A DNA stretch of 64,000 bases from Ovoidimarina sp050299695. Lineage in GTDB: Bacteria; Pseudomonadota; Alphaproteobacteria; Rhodobacterales; Rhodobacteraceae. Under the pieces are notes generated by a model. It had not been told where the DNA came from, did no database searches, and saw only the letters and a program-made list of their open reading frames with translations. Location of the stretch: the NCBI GenBank assembly GCA_050299695.1, contig JBNKWI010000007.1, forward strand, positions 6,100 through 70,099, written 5' to 3'. Below are positions 43,376-52,351 of the stretch, in pieces. The translations under genes and the position numbers were made by a program. Numbering within the stretch: the stretch's first letter is position 1; each line of letters starts with the position of its first letter.

Positions 43376-44086
43376 GTGAGGCAAATGGAAACGGACAACC
43401 TGACCCTCGAAGAGAAGACCATCGCGCGAAATTGCAGGCTGATGCAGGCCCTTCCCGACGATGCCTTCGAAGCGGTCCTGAAGGGCAGCGAGGCCCTGCG
43501 CCTCGCCCGCGGCGAAACCCTGTTCGACGCCGAGGAAACCGCGAAGCACCTCTTCATCGTCCTCGACGGCAGGATCAAGCTGACCAACATAGATGCCGCC
43601 GGCAGGGCGCATGTCATCGCGATCTTTTCCAGCGGCGAGAGCCTCGCCGAGGCCGTCGCCTTCATCGAGGCACGCTATCCTGCGGCGGCGGAGGCCATCT
43701 CCGACGCACGGGTCCTCTCGATCCAGGGCGGGCTCTTCCTCGACGTCATGATGTCAGACCGGGCAGTGCTGGGCAGCGGCCTCGCGGCGATCTACCGGCA
43801 CCTGCATTACCTCGTGTCCGAAGTGGAGAACCTGAAATCCCGAACCATCCGGCAAAGGACGGCCGCATTCCTGGTGGGCCTCGCGCCCCAGGAAAGCGGG
43901 CCGGCGCGGATCGAGCTGCCGTTCGGGAAGGCACTTCTCGCGGCGAAGATCGGCACCAGCCCCGAGAATTTCTCGCGGACCCTGGCCTCGCTCAAGGAGC
44001 TGGGCGTGCGGATCGACAGGAGCCGGGTCGAGATCGCGGATCTGACCGTGTTGCGGAAGGAAGCCGGTCTCGACGCCGACCAGTAG
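43376..44086 (+). CDS. Crp/Fnr family regulator, DNR-like
   Basis: A 236-residue regulator: cyclic-nucleotide-binding-like domain (LFDAEETAKHLFIVLDGRIKL, IFSSGESLAEAVAFI), long dimerisation helix (about 130-160) and winged helix whose recognition helix reads GTSPENFSRTLASLKELGV, with the E-x-x-S-R pattern that reads TTGA half-sites. Only one Cys (Cys20) is present before the DNA-binding domain, so it cannot hold the FNR 4Fe-4S cluster; it is more like DNR/NNR proteins. The start is the GTG at 43376 with AGGAGAG 5 nt upstream; an ATG at 43385 is too far from that site. It is divergent from nap across one palindrome and probably controls it. Confidence 0.88.
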   Translation: MRQMETDNLTLEEKTIARNCRLMQALPDDAFEAVLKGSEALRLARGETLFDAEETAKHLFIVLDGRIKLTNIDAAGRAHVIAIFSSGESLAEAVAFIEARYPAAAEAISDARVLSIQGGLFLDVMMSDRAVLGSGLAAIYRHLHYLVSEVENLKSRTIRQRTAAFLVGLAPQESGPARIELPFGKALLAAKIGTSPENFSRTLASLKELGVRIDRSRVEIADLTVLRKEAGLDADQ

Positions 44087-44442
44087 CGGAATTTCCTGCG
44101 GAGACCGGCCCGGCCGTCATCGCGCCCTTGCCCGAACCAAACCGCCGTTTGCGAGGACCGTGCGGAGTGATGTGCTCGGCCCGAACCTCGCTACCTCACC
44201 TCGGCGGCGTCCTGATCGCGGAACAGCACCGCGAAAGGCGCTGGGCGGTCTAACGCCTCGCGCGCGCGGTCTTGCCGACGATGCCGAGGAGCTGCTCGGC
44301 CGGGCGGTCCGCGGCGAAGCCCGTATCTGGTCCGGGGGTCGCTCAGTTGGACGCGACGACATAACCACCTATTCCCCCGCTGTCCGCCAGGCCGGCGGGG
44401 GCCCCTCATTCGACAACCTTCCCGATTGCTGGCGAATCCCGG
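44087..44442. other. Intergenic region without a recognisable gene
   Basis: This 356-bp gap separates the convergent ends of the Crp/Fnr-family gene and the aldehyde dehydrogenase gene. Short open frames occur on both strands but have no known domain. A minus-strand stretch around 44252-44335 has plausible codon usage and could be a gene remnant; this is weak. Confidence 0.4.
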
Positions 44443-45888
44443 TCAGAACGGGTAGTGCTGTCCCGGATCCTCGACCGTGATCCACCGCGTCACGGTGAAG
44501 GCATCGAGCGCCGCCCTGCCGCCGAAGCGGCCGTAGCCCGAGTCCTTGACTCCGCCGAAGGGCATCTGCGCCTCGTCCGAAACGGTCGGGCCGTTGATGT
44601 GGCAAATGCCGCTCTCGATCCGCTCTGCCACCGCCATCGCCCGGCGGATGTCGCGGCTGAAGACCGCTGCCGAGAGGCCGTATTCGGTGTCGTTGGCCAC
44701 CCGCACCGCCGCGTCGTCATCGGCCACGCGGATGATCGGTTTCACAGGTCCGAAGCTCTCCTCGGCGTAGATCGTCATGCCTTCGGCCACGTCGTCGATC
44801 AACGTCGCCGCGACGACCGCGCCATCGCGTCCTCCGCCGGCGACGACCTTGCCGCCCTTTGCCTTGGCGTCGGCGATGATCCGATCCATCTTCTCGGCCG
44901 ATTGCGGCGTGATCAGCGCGCCCAGCACCACCTGGCCGCGCGGGTCGCCGTGCGGCAGGGCGCCGGCCTTGGCCGCAAGGGCCGCGACGAAGGCATCGGC
45001 AATCCCCTCATGCACGATGATCCGTTCGGTCGACATGCAGATCTGGCCCTGGTTCATGAAGGCGCCGAAAGCCGCGGCGTTGACCGCGCCCTCGAGATCG
45101 GCATCGTCCAGCACCACCAGCGGCGCCTTGCCGCCCAGTTCCAGCAGCACGGGCTTGAGATGCTCGGCCGCTTTCATGGCGATGATCCTGCCCACGCGGG
45201 TCGAGCCGGTGAAGTTCACATGCTTGACCTCCGGCGCCGCGATCAGCGCAGCAACAATGTCCGCCGCGTCTTCGGGCGCGTTGGTGACGATGTTCACGAC
45301 ACCCGCCGGCAGCCCGGCCTCGGTCAGCGCATCGCCGATGGCACGATGGATGAAGGGCGACAGTTCGGACGCCTTGAACACCACCGTGTTCCCGCAGGCA
45401 ATCGCCATGGCGACGGCGCGTACGCCGAGGATCACCGGCGCATTCCAGGGCGCGATGCCCAGGCAGACGCCCACCGGCCGGCGGATCGCCATCGCCATGC
45501 AGCCCGGCTTGTTCGAGGGGATCACCTCGCCCGAGATCTGTGTGGTCATGGCGGCGGCTTCGCGCAGGATGTTGGCCGCGAACATGCAGTTGAAGCCCAG
45601 CCAGGGGCCGGTGGCGCCGGTCTCGGGAATGCCGTGTTCGATGATCGACGGGGTCATCGCGTCGAGCTTGTCGGCCGCCTTGTTCAGGATCGCGCGCCGC
45701 TGTCCCGGCGGGGTGGCGGCCCATCCGGCGAACGCGGCCTGCGCGGCTGCGACTGCCCTCAGCGCATCGGCGACCGACGCAGCCGGGGCCTCGGTCGCGA
45801 CGGCGCCCGTGACCGGATCGTGCCGCTTGAAGGTACGTCCGCCCTCGGCCTCGACGGCTTCGCCGCCGATCAGCATGGAAATCTTCAT
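44443..45888 (-). CDS. NAD(P)-dependent aldehyde dehydrogenase
   Basis: A 481-residue enzyme that oxidises an aldehyde to its acid. Catalytic Cys284 lies in NQGQICMSTER and the general base Glu250 in LLELGGKAP; APWNAPVILGVRA and FTGSTRVGR are standard NAD-site motifs. The closest classes by eye are vanillin/benzaldehyde/salicylaldehyde dehydrogenases. It follows the thiamine-dependent decarboxylase gene by 28 bp and would oxidise the aldehyde made by it. A short gap and a common strand make an operon likely. Confidence 0.92.
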   Translation of the reverse strand: MKISMLIGGEAVEAEGGRTFKRHDPVTGAVATEAPAASVADALRAVAAAQAAFAGWAATPPGQRRAILNKAADKLDAMTPSIIEHGIPETGATGPWLGFNCMFAANILREAAAMTTQISGEVIPSNKPGCMAMAIRRPVGVCLGIAPWNAPVILGVRAVAMAIACGNTVVFKASELSPFIHRAIGDALTEAGLPAGVVNIVTNAPEDAADIVAALIAAPEVKHVNFTGSTRVGRIIAMKAAEHLKPVLLELGGKAPLVVLDDADLEGAVNAAAFGAFMNQGQICMSTERIIVHEGIADAFVAALAAKAGALPHGDPRGQVVLGALITPQSAEKMDRIIADAKAKGGKVVAGGGRDGAVVAATLIDDVAEGMTIYAEESFGPVKPIIRVADDDAAVRVANDTEYGLSAAVFSRDIRRAMAVAERIESGICHINGPTVSDEAQMPFGGVKDSGYGRFGGRAALDAFTVTRWITVEDPGQHYPF

Positions 45889-45916
45889 TCTTGTTCCTCC
45901 CGTTCCTTGTTTTCGA

Positions 45917-47623
45917 TCACATATCCGGACTGATGGCGATATTCAGAAGGCACTGACGCCGCTCGGTCGTGGCAACCTCGATGGCCTGCTCCAGCACGCG
46001 CGGCAGGTCGTGGCCGTCGGTCACGGTGGCCGTCCAGGCGCGGCTGGCCTCGGCGGTGCGCGTGAAATCCGGGCTCGGACCGAGGCTGGTCAGCGGCACC
46101 GTGTTGGCCTGGCGCGCCTCGCCCTGCGGGTAGAGCCCCAGCACCGACTGGCGCACGGCACCCCATTCGCCGTTGTTCAGCACCAGGACGATGACCGGAA
46201 GCCCCTGGGCCTCGGCGATCTGATGACAGACGGTCGGGTTGGCGAACATGTAGCTGCCGTCGCCCATCGTCGCGAAGACCAGCCTGTCGGGTTCGGCCAG
46301 TTGCCCGCCCAGCGCCGCCGGAAAGCCCCAGCCCAGCCCGCCGGAATGCGGCTCCTGGAAATAGCTGCGGTGATCCTCGACATCCAGATGCGCGAGCGGG
46401 CATCCCAGCTCGTGGAACACCGTCGCCTTGCGGCCCTTGATCGCCTGGCCCAGGCATTGGGCGACCCACTCCTTCGTGGTCGGACTGGCCTTGCCGCGCT
46501 CGGCCACGGCGGCCAGGCGCGCGCGGTTCGCCGCCGACCGCTCGGCAACGGACTTGCGGCGGGCCTCCAGGGCGGCCTCGTCACGCGAATGGCCATCGAC
46601 CGCGGCCATAAGCGCGAGCAGGCCGGGCCCGGTTTCGCCGGCCAGGGAGACATGGGACGGGAAGTTGCGGATCGGCGTCCGGCCGAACAGCGGGTCGCCG
46701 CCGAGCTGGATCACCGTGGCGTCCGGGCGCAGGGTCACCCGGTCGGGCCACCAGGGGGCCAGCGAATCGATCACAAGAACCACGTCCGCCTCGGCCAGCA
46801 GCGCTTCGGGACTGGCCCCGACATGCATGGGATGTGCCAGCGCCAGCGCGGGCGTGTTAGCCCAATACTGCGACACCGGCAGCGCCCAGGCGTCCACGAA
46901 GGGCGCGAATGCGTCGAACGCCTCGGCGCTGCCCGCCCCGCGCTGCGCGAGGACCAGTGGCGACGTCGCCCGCGCCAGCAACCCGGCCGCCCGGGCCAGG
47001 GCCCCCGGATCGGGCGCGGTCAGGGCCGGCGCCATGCGCGAGGGTCGGTCGAGCCCGGCCGACGGCGTCTCCTCGCACAGCACCTCGCGCGGCAGGCTCA
47101 GGTAGACCGGGCCCTTGGGGGTCGATTGCGCGATGGCCCAGGCGCGCTCCAGGACCTCCGAGACCTGCTCTGGGAACCGCAGCTCGTAGTCCCACTTGCA
47201 GCATTCGCGGACCAGCCCGGCCTGGTCGAACATCTCCTGCCCCCAGCCGATGGGAACGGTCCGGGCGCCGAAGCGGGAATGTTCCGTTACCGGGGTGCGC
47301 CCCGACATCAGGAGCATCGGGATCTGGTCGCACCAGGCATTGATCGCTCCCATGGCGCCGTTGGCCAGCCCGACATTGGTGTGCAGCATCACCGCCGGGA
47401 TCTTGCCCGAGATCTGGTAATAGCCATGCGCCATGCCGAGGGCGGCGCTCTCGTGCGGGCAGATCACCGGAATCGGCAGCGCGATGCCGCGCCGCCCGGC
47501 CTCGACCAGGCCCTCGACGATCGGCGGGAAGTCGGTGCCGGAGTTGACGAAGACATGTTCGACCCCCAGCGCCCTCAGCTTACCGAAAATGGCGCCGCCC
47601 GCGGTGATGCCGCCCGCGCTCAT
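45917..47623 (-). CDS. Thiamine-diphosphate-dependent 2-oxoacid decarboxylase-like enzyme
   Basis: A 568-residue member of the pyruvate oxidase/decarboxylase superfamily. The cofactor-activating Glu58 is in PHESAALGMAHGYY; the ThDP-binding motif runs from GDG at 454-456 to NN at 483-484. MLHTNVGLANGAMG carries His81 at the place where benzoylformate decarboxylase has its catalytic His70, a residue acetolactate synthases lack, so I favour a decarboxylase. No regulatory subunit gene is adjacent. The partner aldehyde dehydrogenase and the divergent LysR gene suggest a small catabolic module. The actual oxoacid is not determined. Confidence 0.85.
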   Translation of the reverse strand: MSAGGITAGGAIFGKLRALGVEHVFVNSGTDFPPIVEGLVEAGRRGIALPIPVICPHESAALGMAHGYYQISGKIPAVMLHTNVGLANGAMGAINAWCDQIPMLLMSGRTPVTEHSRFGARTVPIGWGQEMFDQAGLVRECCKWDYELRFPEQVSEVLERAWAIAQSTPKGPVYLSLPREVLCEETPSAGLDRPSRMAPALTAPDPGALARAAGLLARATSPLVLAQRGAGSAEAFDAFAPFVDAWALPVSQYWANTPALALAHPMHVGASPEALLAEADVVLVIDSLAPWWPDRVTLRPDATVIQLGGDPLFGRTPIRNFPSHVSLAGETGPGLLALMAAVDGHSRDEAALEARRKSVAERSAANRARLAAVAERGKASPTTKEWVAQCLGQAIKGRKATVFHELGCPLAHLDVEDHRSYFQEPHSGGLGWGFPAALGGQLAEPDRLVFATMGDGSYMFANPTVCHQIAEAQGLPVIVLVLNNGEWGAVRQSVLGLYPQGEARQANTVPLTSLGPSPDFTRTAEASRAWTATVTDGHDLPRVLEQAIEVATTERRQCLLNIAISPDM

Positions 47624-47798
47624 GCCCGGCCGGCGTTCCGTTCGGCACGATGGCCACGCTTCGCCCTACCCAGTACCGGCCTAACCACTCTCCGGACCGC
47701 GATGTGCATTCCGCCCCTCCCAGAACGCCCTTGAGGAAGAGGAGTATGCCACCGCGAAAAATATGTCTAAATTATTCCGTGCATAGGGAGTATTGAGT

Positions 47799-48728
47799 GT
47801 GTCAATTCGACTCGAAGCCATCGACCTGAACCTGCTGAAGCTGTTCGTCGCCCTCGCGGAAACCGGGTCCGTCACCCGGGCGGCGTCGCAGGTGGGCCTG
47901 ACCCAGCCGTCGGCCAGCAATGCGCTGGGCCGCTTGCGCCTGACCCTGGATGATCCGCTCTTCGTCCGCTCGAACGGAAGGATGATGCCGACGCGGTTCG
48001 CGGCCGAGATCATCCCGCTGGTCCGCTCCGCACTCGCGTCGCTGATCGACGGCCTGAACCGCGCCACGACCTTTGATCCGTCCCGGAGCGACCGCTGCTT
48101 TCGTCTGTCGCTCTCGGGCCTCGGCGAGGCGGTGTTCCTGCCGGCGCTGGTCCGGGAGCTGATCCGGCTCGCGCCCCGCGTGACCCTCCTCAACGAACCG
48201 GTGCCGGTGGCGGATCTCGCCGCCAGCCTGGTGTCGGGGCGCACGGACGTGGCCCTCGGCCTGGTCTCGCTGAACGCGCCGGGCATCCAGTCGACGGAGC
48301 TCTACCGCGAAACCTATGTCGCCATCAGCGCGCCCGAACGCCGGGACCTGCCGCGCACGGTCGAGGAGCTCAAGTCCGAACGGCTGATGCTGGCGGCGCC
48401 GGCCGCGACTTATGGAAGGGAGATCGACTCCATCCTCGTCAGACTGGGCCTGGCGGACAACGTCTCGCTCACCATTCAGGAATTCGCCGCACTGCCGGAA
48501 CTCCTGCAGATCGGCCAATACCTGGCGATCGTGCCAGGAAGATATGGCGAAGGCCTCTCCCGTGCCGGCCGCGCGCGGCTGCTGCCGCTGACGCTCGGCC
48601 AGGCCGAGACCCGCGTCAACATGGTCTGGAGCACCCATTCCGAAGCGGACGCCGGATCGCGCTGGTTCCGCCGTCTGCTGGAGAAGTCCCTGGCGCCACA
48701 GGCCGGTCCGACCCGGGACATCGCCTGA
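47799..48728 (+). CDS. LysR family transcriptional regulator
   Basis: A 309-residue regulator. It begins SIRLEAIDLNLLKLFVALAE with the HTH around SVTRAASQVGLTQPSASNAL and the wing RLRLTLDDPLFVRSNGRMM. The GTG at 47799 is chosen because GGGAG at 47786-47790 is 8 nt away; a TTG at 47793 is too close to it. It is divergent from the decarboxylase/aldehyde dehydrogenase pair across 175 bp with an AT-rich centre (47745-47790), and probably activates them in response to the substrate. Confidence 0.92.
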   Translation: MSIRLEAIDLNLLKLFVALAETGSVTRAASQVGLTQPSASNALGRLRLTLDDPLFVRSNGRMMPTRFAAEIIPLVRSALASLIDGLNRATTFDPSRSDRCFRLSLSGLGEAVFLPALVRELIRLAPRVTLLNEPVPVADLAASLVSGRTDVALGLVSLNAPGIQSTELYRETYVAISAPERRDLPRTVEELKSERLMLAAPAATYGREIDSILVRLGLADNVSLTIQEFAALPELLQIGQYLAIVPGRYGEGLSRAGRARLLPLTLGQAETRVNMVWSTHSEADAGSRWFRRLLEKSLAPQAGPTRDIA

Positions 48729-49100
48729 AGGCGCTGCCGTGTCCTCGAGTGAGGCCGGCCGCAGCCGGAGCCGTTTGAGCAAGGCTGGTTTCGCGATTGC
48801 CTGGCCGACGGCTGTCTCACCAGCGTTTGCAGAGCCGATCCCGTGACCCCGCAGGCCTGGATTTCACGGTGAGCGCAGGAAGACACGAACTACCCTGGTA
48901 CACACCCTTCGGGGGGACCCAAGCGCCTTGTCACCTGCAGCGGCGCGGGCGCAGGCGGCGCCGCGGCCCGGATGAGCCGCATGCCGCGAAGGGCGCGGCG
49001 GGGCTCCTGAACGGCACGCCGGTCGGCATTGTCGGCTGCGCCGAGGTCATTCGTCGCCGGCGGAACGCCGGCAAGCGCGGGGTCGAGACGGTCGATGGTC
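48729..49100. other. Intergenic region without a recognisable gene
   Basis: A 372-bp gap lies between the ends of the convergent LysR and acetyltransferase genes. It holds open frames of about 100 codons, but they show Arg/Gly/Ala-rich, frame-shadow composition with no domain. No clear terminator hairpin with a U-tract was found. Confidence 0.4.
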
Positions 49101-49616
49101 TCATCGGGAATTTCCCTCTGAAACCTGGTCCGTGGACGGGGTGTCGAGGCGGAACTTGAGGAACGCGGCACCCGAGTGATCCTGATGGCCGACAGCCCGC
49201 GCCCCCATCCGATGGAGCGCCCCGAGGTTGCGGCGAGATGGCGGGAGCAGGAAGGTGACGAAGGGTATGCGCGGGTCAGATCGCGCGAATTCGAGAGCGG
49301 CCCGCGTGATCCGCTGGCCCAGCCCGAAATCCTGCGGCTGCAGCACAAGGCCGAAGTCCCATTCCTCGCCTTCCTTCTGGAAACCGCCCCAACCGACATA
49401 GCGGCCATCGGCCAGGAAGGCCCAATGGCCCAGGCCGTCCCGCGCCCAGCAAGACTCCTTGGCGGCGACGAAGGCCCGGGCCTCGGTCTCACCCCAGGAC
49501 CCAGTCAGCAGCGGCATGTGTTCGCGCAGGCGCGGATCCGACATATGCGCAACCAGCTCCCCGAGCGGCACCTCGGGCAGCCGCGCGAAGCGGAGGGCGG
49601 GAACGGCGCCGGTCAT
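49101..49616 (-). CDS. GNAT family N-acetyltransferase
   Basis: A 171-residue GNAT-fold protein. The acetyl-CoA region is VLQPQDFGLGQRITRAALEFA, and the late FVTFLLPPSRRNLGALHRMGARAV is the usual motif B (RNLGALHRMG). It overlaps the upstream glutathione transferase gene by 4 bp, so the two are co-translated. The substrate is unknown. Confidence 0.87.
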   Translation of the reverse strand: MTGAVPALRFARLPEVPLGELVAHMSDPRLREHMPLLTGSWGETEARAFVAAKESCWARDGLGHWAFLADGRYVGWGGFQKEGEEWDFGLVLQPQDFGLGQRITRAALEFARSDPRIPFVTFLLPPSRRNLGALHRMGARAVGHQDHSGAAFLKFRLDTPSTDQVSEGNSR

Positions 49617-50305
49617 GCCGATTGCCGAAGCGCGGTGCGGGAATGTCCCATCATCCGCGAAGGCGCGCTGACGTTCCTCCGCAGGAACGCGACAAGCCTG
49701 TCATCGTAGTCGGGCGCGACCGCGTTCCGCACCGACGGCCTGCGGGCAAGGTCCCGGCGCCAGGCCTGCATCCGCGTCAGGCCGTCGAACGTACCGAAAT
49801 CGCCGACCCGTTCGAAGGTGTCGAAGAAGCGAAACACCGGAGCGAAGACCGCATCGACCAGGCTGAAGCGATCGCCGGCGAACCAGGGCCCGGAACCCAG
49901 CTGATCCCTCAAGACGCGGAATCGCGCGTTGAGCGCTGCGGCCTTCCGCTGGAGCGTCCCGGAATCGGGTGCCATGTAGAATCCGGCGATGTCGTTCAGG
50001 CATTCCGAGGCGAAGCCGATCCACGCGCGGTGCCGCGCGCGGTCGACCGGGTCGGCAGGGTGAAGTGGATGGGGCAGCGTCTTTTCGAGGAATGCGAGGA
50101 TCGCGGCGGATTCGAAAAGCGCCGCATCGCCGACCCGGAGGACCGGCGTTCGCCCGACCGGCGAGAGCTTCAGAAACCAGTCTGGCTTGTTCGCCTGATC
50201 GACGATGACGCGCTCGAACGCGAAGCCCTTCTCGAAAAGCGCGATGGCGATGCGTTGCACGTAGGGGCACAGCGCGTGGCTGACGAGGGTGAAGGGCAGG
50301 GACAT
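49613..50305 (-). CDS. Glutathione S-transferase family protein
   Basis: A 230-residue protein with an N-terminal thioredoxin-like domain beginning FTLVSHALCPYVQRIAIAL, which carries CPYVQR as in omega-like and dehydroascorbate-reductase-like GSTs, then GRTPVLRVGDAALFESAAIL at the glutathione site. The C-terminal all-helical domain includes WFAGDRFSLVDAVFAPVFRFF. The substrate is unknown; detoxification or redox repair is likely. The acetyltransferase gene follows with a 4-bp overlap. Confidence 0.9.
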   Translation of the reverse strand: MSLPFTLVSHALCPYVQRIAIALFEKGFAFERVIVDQANKPDWFLKLSPVGRTPVLRVGDAALFESAAILAFLEKTLPHPLHPADPVDRARHRAWIGFASECLNDIAGFYMAPDSGTLQRKAAALNARFRVLRDQLGSGPWFAGDRFSLVDAVFAPVFRFFDTFERVGDFGTFDGLTRMQAWRRDLARRPSVRNAVAPDYDDRLVAFLRRNVSAPSRMMGHSRTALRQSA

Positions 50306-50370
50306 TCCGTTCTCTCCTGGAAATCGTGTGCGGGCCGCCGCGGGACAGGGGCATGCGGCCCGCGCGCGTG

Positions 50371-50739
50371 TCAGGCGCCGGACCGGGTCCGGACGACGAC
50401 GGTTCCTTTCATGTGGGGATGATAGGCGCAGAAGTAGGTATAGGCGCCCGGCGCGTTAAAGGTGATGCGACCGCGCCCGCGGCGGTCGAGCGTGCCGGTA
50501 TCCCACGCGCCGTCCTCGGCCGTAGCGGTATGTGGCGCAAGATCGGCGTTCGTCCAGGTGATGCTGTCGCCCACGAGGACCTCGACATTTGCCGGGTCGA
50601 ACGCGAAGCCCGCTATGCCCACCTCGACCTCCTGCGCGCCGTCACCGGCGCGCGCGATCCCCGGCAGCCCGGCCAGAGACATGGCTGTGCCAAGTCCCCG
50701 ACCGAACTCGCGCCGCGTCAGGTAAGTCAGCCTGCGCAC
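50371..50739 (-). CDS. Amicyanin-like cupredoxin with Tat signal
   Basis: A 122-residue exported blue-copper protein. A twin-arginine motif TRREFGRGLG precedes a hydrophobic stretch ending near residue 31. The type I copper ligands are His70 (DLAPHTATAED), Cys104, His107 and Met110 in YFCAYHPHMKG; the C-x2-H-x2-M spacing is that of amicyanin. It probably shuttles electrons in the periplasm. No methylamine dehydrogenase is adjacent. It starts inside the 3' end of the DUF4142 gene (13-bp overlap). Confidence 0.9.
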   Translation of the reverse strand: MRRLTYLTRREFGRGLGTAMSLAGLPGIARAGDGAQEVEVGIAGFAFDPANVEVLVGDSITWTNADLAPHTATAEDGAWDTGTLDRRGRGRITFNAPGAYTYFCAYHPHMKGTVVVRTRSGA

Positions 50740-51254
50740 GTCAGCCCCGCGACCATGTGTTCGGCGTGCTTCTCATGCGCCCTGAAGGTTACCAGCGCAT
50801 CCTCGAGCAGCGCCTTGAGCGGCGCAACGGTGACGGCGGGGAGGAAGCTTTCGGCCACGGTCCGGTTGACCACCTGATGGTAGCCAAGCTCGTTTTCCGC
50901 GTAGGCGCAGTCGAAGGCGTGGCCACTCAGGGCCATCAGTTCCGCGCGCTTGGTCGCAGCGCCCTTGGCCAGGGCCTGGGACAAGGCGTTGTCCTGCGGG
51001 GTCACGTTCAACTCGGCGACAAGCGCGCCGGCCGCCGCGTTCACCGCCGTGTGGTCGCGGATCATCGTCTGGGCGAAGTCGCGCACCGCCTCGTTTTCGG
51101 AAATCGCCAGCGCCAGATGCGCGTAGCGAATGTCGAGTCCGCCTGCGGCATAGGCGGTGTGTGCGATCTCGAGGTCGTTCATCGGCTCCTCCGCCTGGGC
51201 GGCGGGGCCGGTCGCGGCGAGGGCGAGCCCGAGGGCGAGGGTGATGGTCTTCAT
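50727..51254 (-). CDS. DUF4142 family exported protein
   Basis: A 175-residue protein with a signal peptide (about 1-21, ending AAQAEE) and a four-helix DUF4142 domain, showing AHTAYAAGGLDIRYAHLAL, DFAQTMIRDHTAVN and HQVVNRTVAESFLPAV. Domain relatives are ferritin-like helical bundles of unknown function. It is transcribed first, with the cupredoxin downstream overlapping by 13 bp. It is divergent from an AraC gene across 140 bp. Confidence 0.88.
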   Translation of the reverse strand: MKTITLALGLALAATGPAAQAEEPMNDLEIAHTAYAAGGLDIRYAHLALAISENEAVRDFAQTMIRDHTAVNAAAGALVAELNVTPQDNALSQALAKGAATKRAELMALSGHAFDCAYAENELGYHQVVNRTVAESFLPAVTVAPLKALLEDALVTFRAHEKHAEHMVAGLTCAG

Positions 51255-51394
51255 GGTTGCAGCTCCGGGTTAGTGGCTTCAATGCGACCGATTTGCCCGA
51301 TGCGAGGCGTTCTTTGAATGGCGGAAAGTCCGGATTTGATGTCAGATCGTCCGAGCTTCTGGACGTCTATGAGTTTGCTGATAGATTGGTCGCC

Positions 51395-52351
51395 ATGTTG
51401 GACCTGCTCAGCGACATCCTCACCCGTCTCTCGCTTCGCGGCACGCTCTATTTCCGGACGAGCTTCACGGAGCCCTGGGGCGTGCGCGTTCCCGCCTTCC
51501 GCGACGTGGCGCGTTTCCACTTTGCCCATCGTGGCGAGGCACTGGTGCGCATAGAGGAGGTGCCGATCCCCGTGCATCTGGCACAGGGCGACCTGATCGT
51601 GATTCCCCATGGAGCTGCCCATGTCCTGTGCTGCCGTCATACCGGACCCGACGAGGCCTTGCCGCTGGACGATGTGCTGTCCCGGTCCGGGTTTCCCGGT
51701 CACGGAACGCTGGTCTGGGGCGGCGACGAAGGGCCGCGTGACACGCAGCTGATCTGCGGGCATTTCGCGCTTGCCGAAGGGTCGCGGCACCTGCTGTTCG
51801 ACCGCCTGCCGCCGTTCATCCACTTGCGCGGCTATGGTGACGAAGCTGGTCCGTGGTTGGAAGCCACCTTGAAGGTCATCGGGGCGGAAGCCGGTGGCGC
51901 GCGGCTCGGCGGCGATCTGATCGCCCTGAAGATGTCCGAGGCGATCTTTGCCCAGGCGATCCGCGCCCATATCGAGGCGGAGCACGACACCGATTGTGGC
52001 GTGGCTGGCTTTGCAGACCCCCACCTTGCGAGGGCGCTCGGCGCGTTTCACCGGACGCCGACCGCCGGCTGGACGGTCGCAAGCCTCGCGCGCGAGGCTG
52101 GCCTGTCCAGGACGGGCTTTGCCGAGAGGTTCTCGGACCGGCTGGGCGTCACGCCGATGGTCTATGTCACGTCATGGCGGATGCAGATCGCGCGCGAGGC
52201 GCTCGTGGCGCGAGGGCTGTCGGTGGCCGAGGCGGCCGAAGTCTCGGGCTATGCCTCGGAGTCCGCCTTCAGTCGGGTCTTCAAGAAGGAGATTGGCGTG
52301 TCTCCCGCCGCCTTTCGGCAGTCGGGCCTCGCCCGTCACGAGCTGGCCTAG
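51395..52351 (+). CDS. AraC family transcriptional regulator (cupin-2/AraC_binding_2 type)
   Basis: A 318-residue regulator. The N-terminal sensor domain (about 1-190) has the cupin-like stretch HLAQGDLIVIPHGAAHVL; the C-terminal double HTH contains TVASLAREAGLSRTGFAERF and VAEAAEVSGYASESAFSRVF followed by KKEIGVSPAAFR. The ATG at 51395 is taken as start; the frame is open further upstream but lies in the divergent promoter. Its target may be the adjacent DUF4142/cupredoxin pair or the downstream membrane-protein/AhpD genes. Confidence 0.9.
   Translation: MLDLLSDILTRLSLRGTLYFRTSFTEPWGVRVPAFRDVARFHFAHRGEALVRIEEVPIPVHLAQGDLIVIPHGAAHVLCCRHTGPDEALPLDDVLSRSGFPGHGTLVWGGDEGPRDTQLICGHFALAEGSRHLLFDRLPPFIHLRGYGDEAGPWLEATLKVIGAEAGGARLGGDLIALKMSEAIFAQAIRAHIEAEHDTDCGVAGFADPHLARALGAFHRTPTAGWTVASLAREAGLSRTGFAERFSDRLGVTPMVYVTSWRMQIAREALVARGLSVAEAAEVSGYASESAFSRVFKKEIGVSPAAFRQSGLARHELA

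Noticed and set aside
45917..47623. Calling the ThDP enzyme acetolactate synthase
   Set aside because: No small regulatory subunit gene is present and it has the HTNVG motif equivalent to the decarboxylase His; its neighbour is an aldehyde dehydrogenase.
44777..47734. A 985-codon plus-strand frame antisense to the decarboxylase and aldehyde dehydrogenase genes
   Set aside because: The minus-strand genes have complete catalytic motifs; the antisense translation shows none.
48797..49159. A 120-codon plus-strand frame downstream of the LysR gene
   Set aside because: Overlaps the acetyltransferase end, has no ribosome-binding site or recognisable domain.
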